The notes below the pieces were generated by a model that was not told where the DNA came from, did not search any database, and worked only from the letters and a program-made list of their open reading frames with translations. A stretch of 58,164 nt of DNA from a virus: positions 1 through 58,164 of IMG/VR virus record IMGVR_UViG_3300012349_000006; one strand, given 5' to 3'. The stretch's first letter is position 1. Every line of letters begins with the position of its first letter. The position numbers and the translations under genes are program-made. Positions 38,001 through 46,033 of the stretch are shown one piece after another.

Positions 38001-39592
38001 TGATCCAACTACGTTACTATCAGCAGGAAGCTTTAGACGCATTGTATAAATACTTTGCTGATGGTAATTCTGGCAACCCGTTAATCGGCCTTCCTACTGG
38101 CACTGGCAAATCTGTGCTTCCTGCTGCTTTCATTCAAGCGATCATGAAGCAATGGCCCAATCAACGCTTCCTGATGATCACTCATGTAAAGGAACTGATA
38201 TCGCAAAATGCGAATGTACTTTTAAAAGTTTGGCCGGAAGCTCCGCTTGGTATCTATTCATCTGGTTTAAAACTTAAACATACAGCACAACCAATTATCT
38301 TTGGTGGTGTACAGTCTATGATCAGAAACCCGCAAATGTTCGGTCATAGAGATATTGTCTTTGTTGATGAAGCGCATTTGGTATCGGCTGATGATAGCAG
38401 CCAATATCAGAACTTTTTTGCTGTTATGAAGCTGATCAATCCTAATTTAAAAATTATTGGCATGTCGGCTACCCTATACCGCATGGGAATGGGGATGATA
38501 ACAGAAAATGGATTGTTTACCGATGTAGTTTATGACAAAACTGATATGGATGGCTTTAATGAGTTAGTAGCTCAAGGCTACATGGCTCCATTGATACCAT
38601 TGAGAACTAAAATCGAGTTAGATGTTTCAGATGTTAGTGTGCAAAAAGGTGAATTTGTAGCAACCCAATTGCAAGGTGCGGTAGACAAGGCTCACATAAC
38701 ATTTAAAGCATTGCAGGAATTTGTACATGCCGGATACAACAGAAAATCTTGGCTTATATTCGCTTCAGGTATTGAACACGCTGAACATATCGCGGAGCAA
38801 CTTGGAGCGTTTGGAATTGATTGTGCGCCAGTGCATTCAAAACGACTAAGCGACTATAACGACGCGGCAATTAAAGCGTTTAAGAAAAATGAACTTAGAG
38901 CTATCGTTAATTATGGTAAACTTACAACGGGATTTGACCATCCAGAAATAGACCTGATTGGAATGCTGCGACCAACCTTAAGCGTTCCTTTATGGGTACA
39001 GATGTTAGGAAGGGGCACTAGACCGGCTGATGGTAAGTCTAATTGTATGGTGCTTGACTTCGCGCGCAATACGCCGCGACTTGGTCCTATCAATGATCCC
39101 GTTATCCCTAAAATGCGTAAAGGTGACGTTGGCGAAATGCCGGTCAAAATATGCGAGACATGCGGAGCTTATAATCATGTCAAGGTGCGGTTTTGCTGTC
39201 AGTGTGGGGAAGAATTTTCATTTCAAGTCAAGATTGTTAGCCATGCTGGTAGTGACGAATTACTAAGAGCAGCCGCCGTAGAGCCAACGCCGATCATTGA
39301 AACGTTTAATGTCAGATACGCAACCTACAATAAGCATATCAAGATTGGAAAACCTCCTACACTCAAGACGACCTACTACACGTCAGGTCTAGCCTTCAAC
39401 GAATACATTTGCCTTGAACACGCTGGCATGGCTGGTAAGATGGCTAGAGACTGGTGGAGGAAGCGTCACAGGACGGAACCACCAGCTACCATTGACCAAG
39501 CTCTTAATTTTGTGGCAGAGCTACGCTGTCCAAGGTTTTTAAGAGTGCATGTCAATAAGCTGCATCCTGAAATATTAAGCGCAGAGTTCTGA
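38000..39592 (+). CDS. SF2 DNA helicase (DEAH box) with zinc ribbon
   Basis: 530 residues. Q-motif-like LRYYQQEAL (4-12), Walker A GLPTGTGKS (30-38), DEAH (123-126), SAT (about 153-155), and the C-terminal helicase half with GTRPADG-type motif VI region (LGRGTRPADGKSNCMVLDFA). A zinc site CETCGAYNHVKVRFCCQCGEEF (about 388-409) and a 100-residue tail (SGLAFNEYICLEHAGMAGKMARDWWRKR) follow. This architecture is usual for phage replication or repair helicases near DNA polymerase. Confidence 0.93.
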   Translation: MIQLRYYQQEALDALYKYFADGNSGNPLIGLPTGTGKSVLPAAFIQAIMKQWPNQRFLMITHVKELISQNANVLLKVWPEAPLGIYSSGLKLKHTAQPIIFGGVQSMIRNPQMFGHRDIVFVDEAHLVSADDSSQYQNFFAVMKLINPNLKIIGMSATLYRMGMGMITENGLFTDVVYDKTDMDGFNELVAQGYMAPLIPLRTKIELDVSDVSVQKGEFVATQLQGAVDKAHITFKALQEFVHAGYNRKSWLIFASGIEHAEHIAEQLGAFGIDCAPVHSKRLSDYNDAAIKAFKKNELRAIVNYGKLTTGFDHPEIDLIGMLRPTLSVPLWVQMLGRGTRPADGKSNCMVLDFARNTPRLGPINDPVIPKMRKGDVGEMPVKICETCGAYNHVKVRFCCQCGEEFSFQVKIVSHAGSDELLRAAAVEPTPIIETFNVRYATYNKHIKIGKPPTLKTTYYTSGLAFNEYICLEHAGMAGKMARDWWRKRHRTEPPATIDQALNFVAELRCPRFLRVHVNKLHPEILSAEF

Positions 39593-39594
39593 TT

Positions 39595-39837
39595 ATGTAT
39601 AAACAACCAAAACCAATTATCAGACAAAATAATCATGTTGATTTCCATTCGGCTATTCAAACGGCTGTAGACAACGTAATTAAAAATCCAATGACAATGC
39701 CTTATCAGAATTGTTTGAACTGCAAGCATTGGAAGCCTACAGATGATATTTGCGGATTATATAAAGCAAAGCCGCCAACTGAGATAATTGTTTACTCCTG
39801 TCCTAGCTATGAAGATGATATGGATATACCTTTCTAA
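39595..39837 (+). CDS. Cys-rich protein, 80 aa
   Basis: The middle NCLNCKHWKPTDDICGLYKAKPPTEIIVYSCPSYEDD holds four Cys in a CxxC...C...C arrangement, a small zinc site found in many phage proteins of unknown function. It starts three bases after the helicase and overlaps the clamp-like gene. Confidence 0.75.
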   Translation: MYKQPKPIIRQNNHVDFHSAIQTAVDNVIKNPMTMPYQNCLNCKHWKPTDDICGLYKAKPPTEIIVYSCPSYEDDMDIPF

Positions 39838-40847
39838 TGGCACGTCAACCACGCGCAAAAGTAGAGCAGAAAACTAATGCCTTATTACAGGCATTGGAGT
39901 TTTGCTCCTGTGTCTCTGAAAAGCTTGGGGCAAGCTATGAAACGCATATTGGGTTACGCAGCAATTGGGCTGTTGCCTTTAACGGCATTGTCGCTGCTGG
40001 TAGTCCTATCGCTGAAGATATCTTATGTCATCCCCACAATCTGTTGTTTATTGAAGCCTTGTCAAAATGTGACGACAATTTTTCACTTACCCAATTGGAC
40101 AATAACAGGCTCTCCATAAAGTCGGGAAAGTTCAAAGCTGTAGTCCCTTGCCTTGATCCGGCTTTGATGCAGTCTGCTATTCCTGATCCTCCTATTGTCA
40201 CCATCACAAATAAATTTAAAGAGGCTATAGAGGCTGTAGGAGTGCTGGCAAGTGAGAACGCACAGCATGTACTGACTGCATCGGTACTGATGAATGGGCC
40301 ATCTGTGATATCGACTAACCGCAAAATGATCTTTGAATATTGGCACGGGTTAGACCTTCCTCCTAACATACCTCTACCAAAACAGTTTGTAGCGGCATTG
40401 GTAAAACAGAAAAAGAATTTATCCAAATTTGGCTTTAGCAAGTCGTCAGCTACATTTTATTTTGAGGATGGTTGTTGGTTAAGAACACAACTCTACTCCG
40501 ATAACTGGCCTGATATATCCAATATCTTAAATCGCGAAGCTAACCTATGGCCGATTGATCCAAATTTTTTCAAGGCTCTTGAAGCTGTTGCGCCATTTTC
40601 AGAAGATGGAAATGTTTACTTTGATACCAATCTGATCATGTCACATGCTGATCATGGCGTAGGAGCTAGTCACGAATGTAACGGATTGCCAAAAGGCGCT
40701 ACCTATCCGGCTAAACAACTCATGATGCTAAAGCCTCATGTGAAGAAAATTGATTACATGGCTAAAAACAGTCACGATAGTACAGGCTATATGCTTAAAT
40801 TTGAAGGTGATAATGTCAGAGGGTTAATCGCGGGGCGAGAGCGATAA
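39837..40847 (+). CDS. Sliding-clamp-like protein
   Basis: 336 residues of repeated beta-alpha units. Segments such as NFSLTQLDNNRLSIKSGKFKAVVPCLDP, VLMNGPSVISTNRKMIFEYWHG and WLRTQLYSDNWPDI follow the pattern of DNA clamp domains ('xRLxIxSGxFxAxxPC', 'ATDGHRLA' replaced by STNRKM). It lies directly upstream of the DNA polymerase with an overlapping stop/start. Role as a processivity factor is inferred from both. Confidence 0.72.
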   Translation: MARQPRAKVEQKTNALLQALEFCSCVSEKLGASYETHIGLRSNWAVAFNGIVAAGSPIAEDILCHPHNLLFIEALSKCDDNFSLTQLDNNRLSIKSGKFKAVVPCLDPALMQSAIPDPPIVTITNKFKEAIEAVGVLASENAQHVLTASVLMNGPSVISTNRKMIFEYWHGLDLPPNIPLPKQFVAALVKQKKNLSKFGFSKSSATFYFEDGCWLRTQLYSDNWPDISNILNREANLWPIDPNFFKALEAVAPFSEDGNVYFDTNLIMSHADHGVGASHECNGLPKGATYPAKQLMMLKPHVKKIDYMAKNSHDSTGYMLKFEGDNVRGLIAGRER

Positions 40848-42784
40848 TGCAGCAGCTAACCTCTGAAGGCTTGATCAGTCTAGACAAAAGCGTACAGCTA
40901 CTTCCTTATAAGCCGCGTCAATTTATTGAACGCGAGTTTATGACCGATGCTGAAATATTAGCTAATGTCGGCGGTACGCTATTATGCGACGTTGAATTGT
41001 ATCCTAATTATTACCTGTGCTCATTCAAGCTACTCAATACCAACAAATTTATAACGCTTGAGTGTGGGGAAGGTAAATCATTTAATCCAAAATTCCTGTC
41101 TTGGCTAATGAACAGCTACAGAACGGTTGGCTTCAATTCGATTGACTATGACTTATTAATCATTTGGCTATCCTATACTACACAAGATACATACCGTCTT
41201 AAAGATGCATCCAATGATTTGATTTTGCGAGGAATGCGACCGCAGGAGCTAAAAAAGGAATACGGTTTCTTTAGCTATAAGACGCCACACATAGACTTAA
41301 TTGAAGTATCTCCGCTTAAGGGTAGCCTGAAGCTCTACGGCGCTAGGCTCCATTCGCCGCGTATTCAGGACTTGCCTATTCCTGATAACAAAGAGCTAAC
41401 GGCAGAAGAAATTGAAATTGTAAGGCAATATAATTTCAACGATCTTGACGTTACCGAACAGCTTATGAATTTCATGAAAGAGCGTTTGGAATTGCGTACA
41501 GCTATGAGTGCTGAATACAATGAAGATTTAATGAGTAAATCAGATGCTCAAATTGCTGAAGCTGTGCTATCTAAGGAAGTAGGAAAGCTAAACGGCAAGC
41601 GTCCAAAGAGAGCAGAGATAGAAGTTGGTACAATCTATCGCTATAGCATTCCTTCCTACATTGAGTATCAAGCCAACAATTTAAAAGCTATGCTTGGCAG
41701 GATCAGGGTAGCCAAGTTCATTGTCAACGGTTATGGCAAGATAGACTTGCCTGATGAATTAAAAGGAAGCGTTAAAATTGGCAAAGGAACTTATAGGCTT
41801 GGCATCGGCGGTTTGCACAGTTCTGAAAAAAACATTGCCTTTGTGGCAAGCGATACTACTAGCATCGTTGATAGGGACGTTGCTAGTTATTATCCTCGCA
41901 TAATTACTACACTTAGTTTATATCCGCAATCAATGGGACCGGCGTTTTTAGAAATTTATGAAAAATTGATCTTGAGCAGACTAGCTGATAAAAAAGCAAA
42001 GCGAATGGTGCAGAGTAACGGTAAGAAAGTTGTCATCAACGGTACATCTGGTAAGTTTAGTGACGTTTGGAGTTGTGTCTACGCTCCTGATCTAACCATT
42101 CAAGTGACTGTCACCGGGCAACTAGCCTTGCTCATGCTCATAGAGATGGTGGAGCTACACGGCATAGAAGTGATAAGTGCTAACACAGACGGCATTGTAA
42201 TGAGTGTAGGCAAAGACAAAGAGGATGCCTTAAAATACTGTGTGAGTGAATGGGAACGGCGCACCGGATTTGAAACCGAAGAAACAAGGTATAAGGGATA
42301 TTACGCCAGAGACGTTAACGCCTATTTTGCAATCAAGCTTGATGGATCAGTTAAGAAGAAAGGTCCATACAGCGAAGTAGGTTCGCAGTCTGGAACACAG
42401 CTAGACACTAATCCGATGGTGCTAATTTGCTCTGATGCAGTGGAAGCTTTGCTATCAAAAGGAATACCAATTGAACAAACCATTAAAGAATGTAAGAATT
42501 TTAATAGATTTGTTACAGTTAGACAGGTCAAAGGTGGCGCGCATAAAAACAAAGAATATCTTGGTAAGGTTGTCAGATGGGCATATATCAAAGGGGAAAC
42601 CGGAACGATTAATTATGTACAGACGGGTAATAAGGTAGCCGAAACTGATGGAGCCGTACCTTTCATGGATATGCCTATAGAGTTCCCCACAAACATCAAT
42701 TATGACTGGTATATTGCTAAGGCTAGGGAGATACTAGAAGAAATAGGACATACGCCAAAGCCAAAACAATTGCAGTTCTTTTAA
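40847..42784 (+). CDS. DNA polymerase family B with 3'-5' exonuclease
   Basis: 645 residues. Exonuclease motifs: DVELYPN (Asp48, Glu50), VGFNSIDYD (about 94-102) and YNFNDLDVTEQ (195-205). Polymerase motifs: A, DRDVASYYPRI (342-352, Asp344); B, NGKKVVINGTSGKF (391-404); C, ANTDGIVM (445-452), where the usual D-T-D is N-T-D. The overall size is small for family B and close to phage enzymes of the protein-primed or compact type. It is the main replicative polymerase of the block. ATG overlaps the clamp-like stop. Confidence 0.93.
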   Translation: MQQLTSEGLISLDKSVQLLPYKPRQFIEREFMTDAEILANVGGTLLCDVELYPNYYLCSFKLLNTNKFITLECGEGKSFNPKFLSWLMNSYRTVGFNSIDYDLLIIWLSYTTQDTYRLKDASNDLILRGMRPQELKKEYGFFSYKTPHIDLIEVSPLKGSLKLYGARLHSPRIQDLPIPDNKELTAEEIEIVRQYNFNDLDVTEQLMNFMKERLELRTAMSAEYNEDLMSKSDAQIAEAVLSKEVGKLNGKRPKRAEIEVGTIYRYSIPSYIEYQANNLKAMLGRIRVAKFIVNGYGKIDLPDELKGSVKIGKGTYRLGIGGLHSSEKNIAFVASDTTSIVDRDVASYYPRIITTLSLYPQSMGPAFLEIYEKLILSRLADKKAKRMVQSNGKKVVINGTSGKFSDVWSCVYAPDLTIQVTVTGQLALLMLIEMVELHGIEVISANTDGIVMSVGKDKEDALKYCVSEWERRTGFETEETRYKGYYARDVNAYFAIKLDGSVKKKGPYSEVGSQSGTQLDTNPMVLICSDAVEALLSKGIPIEQTIKECKNFNRFVTVRQVKGGAHKNKEYLGKVVRWAYIKGETGTINYVQTGNKVAETDGAVPFMDMPIEFPTNINYDWYIAKAREILEEIGHTPKPKQLQFF

Positions 42785-42793
42785 AAATAAGTG

Positions 42794-42822
42794 TTGACTA
42801 GCTATTATTGCACGTCTATTGT
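42794..42822 (+). promoter_or_regulatory. Sigma70-type promoter for the last plus gene
   Basis: TTGACT (42794-42799), 17 bases, TATTGT (42817-42822), then the ATG of the 67-residue gene at 42848 with GGAG between. Confidence 0.75.
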
Positions 42823-42847
42823 ATGCGTGAAAGATGGAGCAAACTAG

Positions 42848-43051
42848 ATGGATTTCCTTAGATATGTAGTTGAAGCTAAAGATCAATATGGTTGGTTTGA
42901 CTATGCTTTTCTTACTACACTTGAGGAAGCCACTAAGCTAGCTAAGGATTTAAAAGAAGGTTTCGGTGATAACATCAGGGTTATTGATCGCCTTAATATG
43001 ATAGAATACGATCAGTTGACGGAAGCAACACGCGATCCTGATTTTAACTGA
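42848..43051 (+). CDS. Hypothetical protein, 67 aa
   Basis: MDFLRYVVEAKDQYGWFDYA, then FLTTLEEATKLAKDLKEGFGDNIRVIDRLNMIEYDQ: beta-alpha-beta layout. It has its own promoter and terminator, so it may be expressed independently of the replication operon. Function unknown. Confidence 0.72.
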   Translation: MDFLRYVVEAKDQYGWFDYAFLTTLEEATKLAKDLKEGFGDNIRVIDRLNMIEYDQLTEATRDPDFN

Positions 43052-43053
43052 AA

Positions 43054-43083
43054 AAAGAGCCTCCTGAGAGGCTCTTTCCTTTT
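43054..43083. terminator. Bidirectional terminator between converging blocks
   Basis: AAAGAGCCTC-CTGA-GAGGCTCTTT (43054-43077), A run on one side and TTTCCTTTT on the other. It ends the plus-strand block and can also stop minus-strand read-through. Confidence 0.9.
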
Positions 43084-43137
43084 GGGCTGTCTAGCTACCC
43101 CTTACCGATTTTAACGAACGTAGCCCCGGTTTCTAGG

Positions 43138-43575
43138 TCACGGCGCTAGGTATTTTTTGTAGGCTTCTACCCAGTTCTGAGAGATGGCGTTTTGCGCCTG
43201 TCGCGGCGTCAAGGTTCCATCACAGATCAGCTTGTGCAGCCGGTTTTCAAGAGCGTCTTTCTGGTGCGCGTTCCAGCTAGCGGCGTTGGATTGCGGCCAC
43301 AGGTTCTTGATATCGTTACTCCCGCCTAATTCCAGCGATATCAAATGGTCTACTTCGCAGCCAGATTGCTTGCACCAGCCTGTCTTATTGGTTAAACCAT
43401 AGAGCTTAAAAACTTTATTTTTAGTTGCTGTTGATACATTGCGTATAGCTGATGTATGACTAGAACATATGTCAGCTTTATTTGTTGTTCTAACTGCTCC
43501 CGGCGTTTTGCTGATATCATTTAGAGCACCTTGCGCCAGCAACGCACAGGTAACAGCAGCTAATAAGCAAGTCAT
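43138..43575 (-). CDS. Secreted HNH-like nuclease, 145 aa
   Basis: Start ATG at 43575 overlaps the upstream TAA (TAATG) with GGGGAG nine bases before it. The first 25 residues (MTCLLAAVTCALLAQGALND) form a signal peptide. The core CEVDHLISLELGGSNDIKNLWPQ is an HNH-type finger with DH, LGG and N...NLWPQ positions. The two Cys pairs (ADICSSHTSA..., GWCKQSGCEVDH) may form disulphides or bind metal. An exported DNase next to lysis genes could degrade DNA in the periplasm or outside. This is inference. Confidence 0.78.
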   Translation of the reverse strand: MTCLLAAVTCALLAQGALNDISKTPGAVRTTNKADICSSHTSAIRNVSTATKNKVFKLYGLTNKTGWCKQSGCEVDHLISLELGGSNDIKNLWPQSNAASWNAHQKDALENRLHKLICDGTLTPRQAQNAISQNWVEAYKKYLAP

Positions 43576-43928
43576 TATGACATACTCCCCGGCATAAAGC
43601 AACGAATGGCAAGCTCTCCACTATAACGGATAGGCCATACCATTGTCCTGCCATCCTGATTAGGTTCCTTAATTACAGCATCGTCAGGTACATCAATCCA
43701 CAGATTATCAAGCCTGACTTGATAATGACCGTTATCGGATTTCCAATCAACATCAGCGACCGTTTCCCCATCAGCAAAAGAACAGCACAGCCCTTTACCA
43801 CTAGCTAGCTTATCAAACCAGCCATTTAATTCAGGATGGTCAAGATCATGAGCAATTGCTAGCTCAAAACCAGATATCGTACCAGTTATAAATATTAATA
43901 TCAATATGGTTAATGTGACTTTAAGCAT
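43575..43928 (-). CDS. Secreted Cys-containing protein, 117 aa
   Basis: Hydrophobic N-terminus (MLKVTLTILILIFITGTISG) acts as a signal or anchor. The mature part HDLDHPELNGWFDKLASGKGLCCSFADGETVADVDWKSDNGHYQVRLDNLWIDVPDDAVIKEPNQDGRTMVWP...IRCFMPGSM matches, from memory, a common exported family in Bradyrhizobium-like bacteria, function unknown. It overlaps both neighbours. Confidence 0.76.
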   Translation of the reverse strand: MLKVTLTILILIFITGTISGFELAIAHDLDHPELNGWFDKLASGKGLCCSFADGETVADVDWKSDNGHYQVRLDNLWIDVPDDAVIKEPNQDGRTMVWPIRYSGELAIRCFMPGSMS

Positions 43929-44119
43929 CAGCGTAACTTTACGATTTTTCGAGATGCTAAAACATCTCGCAAGCTTTGAGCAGCCCTGATCACTTCTTCT
44001 GTAGCTGTTTTTAAATTTTCCAACGATAACTTAAGACGTAGCTCTTGGATGATAAAAGTCTTATCATTGCGACCATCATCTTCATAAATACGTTTAAACT
44101 GCCGAATTACACTACGCAT
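43928..44119 (-). CDS. Hypothetical protein, 63 aa
   Basis: MRSVIRQFKRIYEDDGRNDK, then RLKLSLENLKTATEEVIRAAQSLRDVLASRKIVKLR: a basic protein with a long helix. Overlaps both neighbours in the lysis-type cluster. Function unknown. Confidence 0.65.
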   Translation of the reverse strand: MRSVIRQFKRIYEDDGRNDKTFIIQELRLKLSLENLKTATEEVIRAAQSLRDVLASRKIVKLR

Positions 44120-44357
44120 GTTTATTTCCCCTAATTTCGGCGGTTAAACTATTCATTGCGCTAGCACTACTATGCAAAGCGTCAGACATTCTATCTGCTG
44201 CTAATATGCGTTCGTCATAGCTTTCTATCAATTGATTTTCCAACATCTGAATACGCATATCCTTCTTTTCTTCGCGCTTTTCAGACTTTGTAAGCATTAC
44301 CCACAATACCAGACAAATTAGACCGGCGATACCTAATTTAAGTATTTCTTGCTCCAC
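44112..44357 (-). CDS. Single-pass membrane protein with coiled coil, holin/spanin-like
   Basis: A GTG start is preceded by AGGA. Residues 6-23 (LKLGIAGLICLVLWVMLT) form a membrane helix, followed by a charged coiled coil (KSEKREEKKDMRIQMLENQLIESYDERILAADRMSDALHSSASAMNSLTAEI). This is the layout of BhlA/UviB-like holin-associated proteins and of i-spanins. The lipoprotein two genes upstream could be its partner if it is a spanin. Confidence 0.66.
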   Translation of the reverse strand: MEQEILKLGIAGLICLVLWVMLTKSEKREEKKDMRIQMLENQLIESYDERILAADRMSDALHSSASAMNSLTAEIRGNKHA

Positions 44358-44392
44358 CAGCCCATTTCCTCAAATCACTTTTGTTAAAATTA

Positions 44393-44683
44393 TTACTGAT
44401 CTTCAGCTAGTGCTTTAGTGGCTGCTGTTTCAAAGTCAGCATCAATTTGAGCTTCAAGAGTTTGCAACGCACCTAGCTGCTCTGGTGTGACCGCAGTATG
44501 ATCCTTAAGCACAGCTATCACATTTTTAACCATCGGAAGAACGTCGCGATATTCTTTAATAAGAACTGGCATGAGAGCTACCAATCCTTCAACAATTTTA
44601 GCAACTAATCCGGCGTTAGCTACACTTAGCGAAGGTAATAGCTGCTGAAGCAAGCCTAATGATAATTGAATTACTGCATCCAT
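44393..44683 (-). CDS. Hypothetical helical protein, 96 aa
   Basis: Two amphipathic or hydrophobic helices (LSLGLLQQLLPSLSVANAGLVAKIVEGLVALMPVLIKEY) and an acidic end. The C-terminal IDADFETAATKALAEDQ is closely similar to residues 5-21 of the peptidase at 45446-46033, IDKDFEAAAARALAEDK. It lies among lysis-type genes. Possibly membrane active or a partner of the peptidase; unproven. Confidence 0.66.
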   Translation of the reverse strand: MDAVIQLSLGLLQQLLPSLSVANAGLVAKIVEGLVALMPVLIKEYRDVLPMVKNVIAVLKDHTAVTPEQLGALQTLEAQIDADFETAATKALAEDQ

Positions 44684-44684
44684 G

Positions 44685-45110
44685 TTAGCTAACTCCTGCT
44701 ACTTTGTATTGGTTCAAGATTTTTTTAACGCTGTCTGTTGCCGTAGTCAAAGCATCGTATAATCCCTTAGAGCCCAATTGGCCGGGATGATCGTTCATAA
44801 ATTGTATGGCGTCGTTTCTAGCTACTCTACCAGAGCGAATAGCTGGAATTAACAGCTTAGTCGCAGCAGAGCTACGGCAGAACGGAGCCGCAGTAGGGCA
44901 CTTTTTCATGTTTAAATAATTTGTAGCTGTGACTTCTACAGCGTCATATGCATTTGCTGCTACATAGATTGCTTCTGGCGAAACAGTAGTTGAAGCTCCT
45001 GCTTTAATCGTTTCGATAAAGCTGGTAATGCGTTCGCCAAATGGCGTAGAGCAGCCGCTTAATGTGCCGCCTAGTGAAAGAGCTAGTGCTAAAATTATAA
45101 GTTTTTTCAT
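44685..45110 (-). CDS. Lipoprotein, 141 aa
   Basis: MKKLIILALALSLGGTLSGC is a textbook lipoprotein signal, with lipobox LSGC and Cys20. The mature part is helical and rich in Ala and Thr, with a second Cys pair (KKCPTAAPFCRSS). Could be an o-spanin-type outer membrane lipoprotein, but it is longer than most. Start at 45110 chosen because a longer reading lacks a signal peptide. Confidence 0.75.
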   Translation of the reverse strand: MKKLIILALALSLGGTLSGCSTPFGERITSFIETIKAGASTTVSPEAIYVAANAYDAVEVTATNYLNMKKCPTAAPFCRSSAATKLLIPAIRSGRVARNDAIQFMNDHPGQLGSKGLYDALTTATDSVKKILNQYKVAGVS

Positions 45111-45111
45111 A

Positions 45112-45420
45112 TTAAGATGCCTTTTTAATTGCTGCTGCAATTTCTGGCGTAACTGCCACTACATCATTATTATTTGGCAAAGCCTCGGCTGATGCTCTAT
45201 CAGTAATGACGGTAGTTTGTGGAAGTTTACCAACAGTATCTTTGAGTGATTGCGCTCTGGTGACAAGAGCGGGCCACAGAATAGCGCCAACTCCCATGAT
45301 GCTGCTGATTACAATAGTCCAATCGCCAGCACTGAGATTTAGCACATGCGCGCCAGCTAAATAACCAGCAGCTATGCCTATCAATGGCGCAACAGTAGAT
45401 TGCAGTTGGGTTTTATTCAT
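45112..45420 (-). CDS. Putative holin, 102 aa
   Basis: MNKTQLQSTVAPLIGIAAGY: two hydrophobic segments at about residues 10-28 and 33-52 (LIGIAAGYLAGAHVLNL; WTIVISSIMGVGAILWPALV), then a soluble tail. AAAGGA precedes the ATG. It lies directly downstream of the peptidase gene, so a holin role is likely but inferred. A longer reading to 45528 is unsupported. Confidence 0.68.
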   Translation of the reverse strand: MNKTQLQSTVAPLIGIAAGYLAGAHVLNLSAGDWTIVISSIMGVGAILWPALVTRAQSLKDTVGKLPQTTVITDRASAEALPNNNDVVAVTPEIAAAIKKAS

Positions 45421-45445
45421 TTTAAAAGTTCCTTTCTTTAATTGT

Positions 45446-46033
45446 TTAAGCGTGAACTCTGGCGGCTTGGAAGTGCATAGCATCAATTGAGGAAGGCGAC
45501 CAATCCCCGCCCCATACCCAATTCTCATTTAGAAAGTTATCCACAAGCGGCGTATTATGTTGAAATAAATGTTTCAAAGAATGCTGTTGATTTTGAGCCG
45601 CATCAAAATCAAATGCACAACCAAATGAATGCATGGATGGTAGTTTGCCGCCGCGCATAGGACGCACTACATATGAGCCATCAAATACATCATACCCTAG
45701 ATTGTGGGCATGATCCTGAGACTTATCAATATCAACCCAAGTCTTATTTAAAACTCTAGCTAAACTATCAGCACACTTTACATGAGAAATGATTATATTG
45801 TTTCCGGTAGTAAAATTCCAAGGACAAATGACATGCGTTAGATTAGCCATAAAGTCAGGCTGGTATGGATCACCATAAAAGGCAACAGCGTCTTTCTGCA
45901 ATGGCCAAATGTTCTTAGTGGTTTTAACAGTAGTTTTGGGAGAAGGCTTAATTATAGCAGGAACAACAGCCTTATCTTCTGCTAAAGCTCTAGCAGCGGC
46001 AGCTTCAAAGTCCTTGTCGATCTTGTTACTCAT
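45446..46033 (-). CDS. Endolysin, M15-family D-Ala peptidase
   Basis: 195 residues with the M15 zinc motifs SMHSFGCAFDFD (133-144, His135 and Asp142) and IDAMHFQ (183-189, His187). It should cleave peptidoglycan cross-bridges in host lysis. There is no signal peptide, so a holin or pinholin is needed for release. The N-terminal helix (IDKDFEAAAARALAEDK) is shared with the 96-residue gene at 44393. The ATG overlaps the upstream TGA. Confidence 0.9.
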   Translation of the reverse strand: MSNKIDKDFEAAAARALAEDKAVVPAIIKPSPKTTVKTTKNIWPLQKDAVAFYGDPYQPDFMANLTHVICPWNFTTGNNIIISHVKCADSLARVLNKTWVDIDKSQDHAHNLGYDVFDGSYVVRPMRGGKLPSMHSFGCAFDFDAAQNQQHSLKHLFQHNTPLVDNFLNENWVWGGDWSPSSIDAMHFQAARVHA

